Assembly (NCBI GenBank): GCA_002366635.1 | Contig: DFBN01000079.1 | Coordinates: 5,777-13,272, forward strand | Length of the DNA: 7,496 nt | Source of the DNA: Caldifarciminota bacterium UBA3079 | Lineage (GTDB): Bacteria > Hydrothermota > Tepidihabitantia > Tepidihabitantales > Tepidihabitantaceae | Reading direction: 5' to 3' | Shown here: one piece after another, positions 7,196-7,496 of the stretch | How the letters are laid out: every line of letters starts with the position of its first letter | How positions within the stretch are numbered: position 1 is the stretch's first letter | Translations under genes and position numbers: made by a program | Notes under the pieces: generated by a model | What the model was told of the DNA's origin: nothing | Database searches by the model: none | Seen by the model: the letters and a program-made list of their open reading frames with translations, nothing else

Positions 7196-7496
7196 GGTTT
7201 GGTGTCGGGGATTGTTGCGGGAATGGATTCGGGAATAAAACCCGGGAAGATTTCCGGGACGGGTTCAGAAATACAATCCGGAATAGTTGCACATTGGAAT
7301 CCAGCAATTGAACCAGGAGCGATTTCTGGAAGCATAGCTTGAGAAACATCTCCGAGCATTCCGGGATTAGTATTTCCGAGCGATTCTTGCCAGAAACCCG
7401 GGTTTGAAACGGGAAGTGAAGCGCGTAGCGTTGCACGATGGGTTTCAGGGATAATATCCGGGACAAAATCCGGAATACAATCCGGGAACAAAACCG
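7196..7496. repeat. Degenerate tandem array, exact 12-base period, 25 units, continuing past the window edge
   Basis: From 7196 the sequence divides into 25 consecutive 12-base units with no insertion or deletion. Best-preserved units are GGGATAATATCC (7448), GGGACAAAATCC (7460), GGAATACAATCC (7472) and GGGAACAAAACC (7484), with GAAATACAATCC (7268), GGGAAGATTTCC (7244) and GGAATGGATTCG (7220) at the other end. The loose consensus is GGRAnnnnATCC; 16 of 25 units begin with GG. Units in the middle (about 7292-7447) are strongly diverged but keep phase. Each junction approximates TCCGGRA, so the array is nearly self-complementary. On the minus strand one frame is open throughout and reads as tetrapeptides of the form hydrophobic-Pro-acidic/Gly-any, ending at the TGA at 7104-7102. 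Whether this is protein-coding or a non-coding minisatellite cannot be decided here. Confidence 0.8.

Noticed and set aside
7155..7466. Second minus-strand open frame of about 100 codons in the array.
   Set aside because: It is open only because the repeat lacks stops in that frame. It has no Shine-Dalgarno and a less regular amino-acid pattern than the other minus frame.
7196..7496. CRISPR-like array.
   Set aside because: The units are 12 bases, contiguous and degenerate; there are no unique spacers and no cas genes.

Overview
The window looks like chromosomal DNA of an uncultured, Gram-negative-type bacterium, probably of the FCB group or a neighbouring candidate phylum such as WOR-3/Stahlbacteria. 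The best clue is the first gene: a secreted subtilase that ends in a Por/type IX secretion C-terminal sorting tail and carries the large mosaic extracellular architecture common in those lineages. This placement is an inference. No rRNA, tRNA, mobile element, CRISPR array or phage gene was seen.

Layout. Positions 15-2705 (plus strand) hold one large secreted serine protease. It converges on a tightly packed minus-strand gene train that reads leftwards from 7069 to 2734: a short cupin of the dTDP-4-dehydrorhamnose 3,5-epimerase family, an RmlB-like sugar-nucleotide dehydratase/epimerase, ribBA, ribH, nusB and a YfcE/MJ0936-type metallophosphoesterase. Most junctions overlap (TGATG, a 32-base ribBA/ribH overlap, GTGA, ATGA) and the widest gap is 39 bases, so the six genes probably share a transcript and are translationally coupled. 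The right end (about 7070-7496) has no recognisable gene. It is filled by a degenerate tandem array with an exact 12-base period that runs off the window edge.

Function. The cupin and the SDR enzyme probably make a modified nucleotide sugar for a surface polysaccharide. RibBA supplies both precursors for lumazine (the ribulose-5-phosphate-derived four-carbon unit and the GTP-derived pyrimidine), and RibH condenses the four-carbon unit with the pyrimidine after steps encoded elsewhere; ribD and riboflavin synthase are not here. The ribH-nusB neighbourhood is common in bacteria. The phosphoesterase is a passenger of unknown substrate.

Most of the window is ordinary housekeeping DNA. The points worth a second look are the indel-free 12-base array, the unusually cysteine-rich protease with cysteines beside its catalytic residues, and the Asp-to-Cys change in the SDR active-site motif. 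No complete new system was found.
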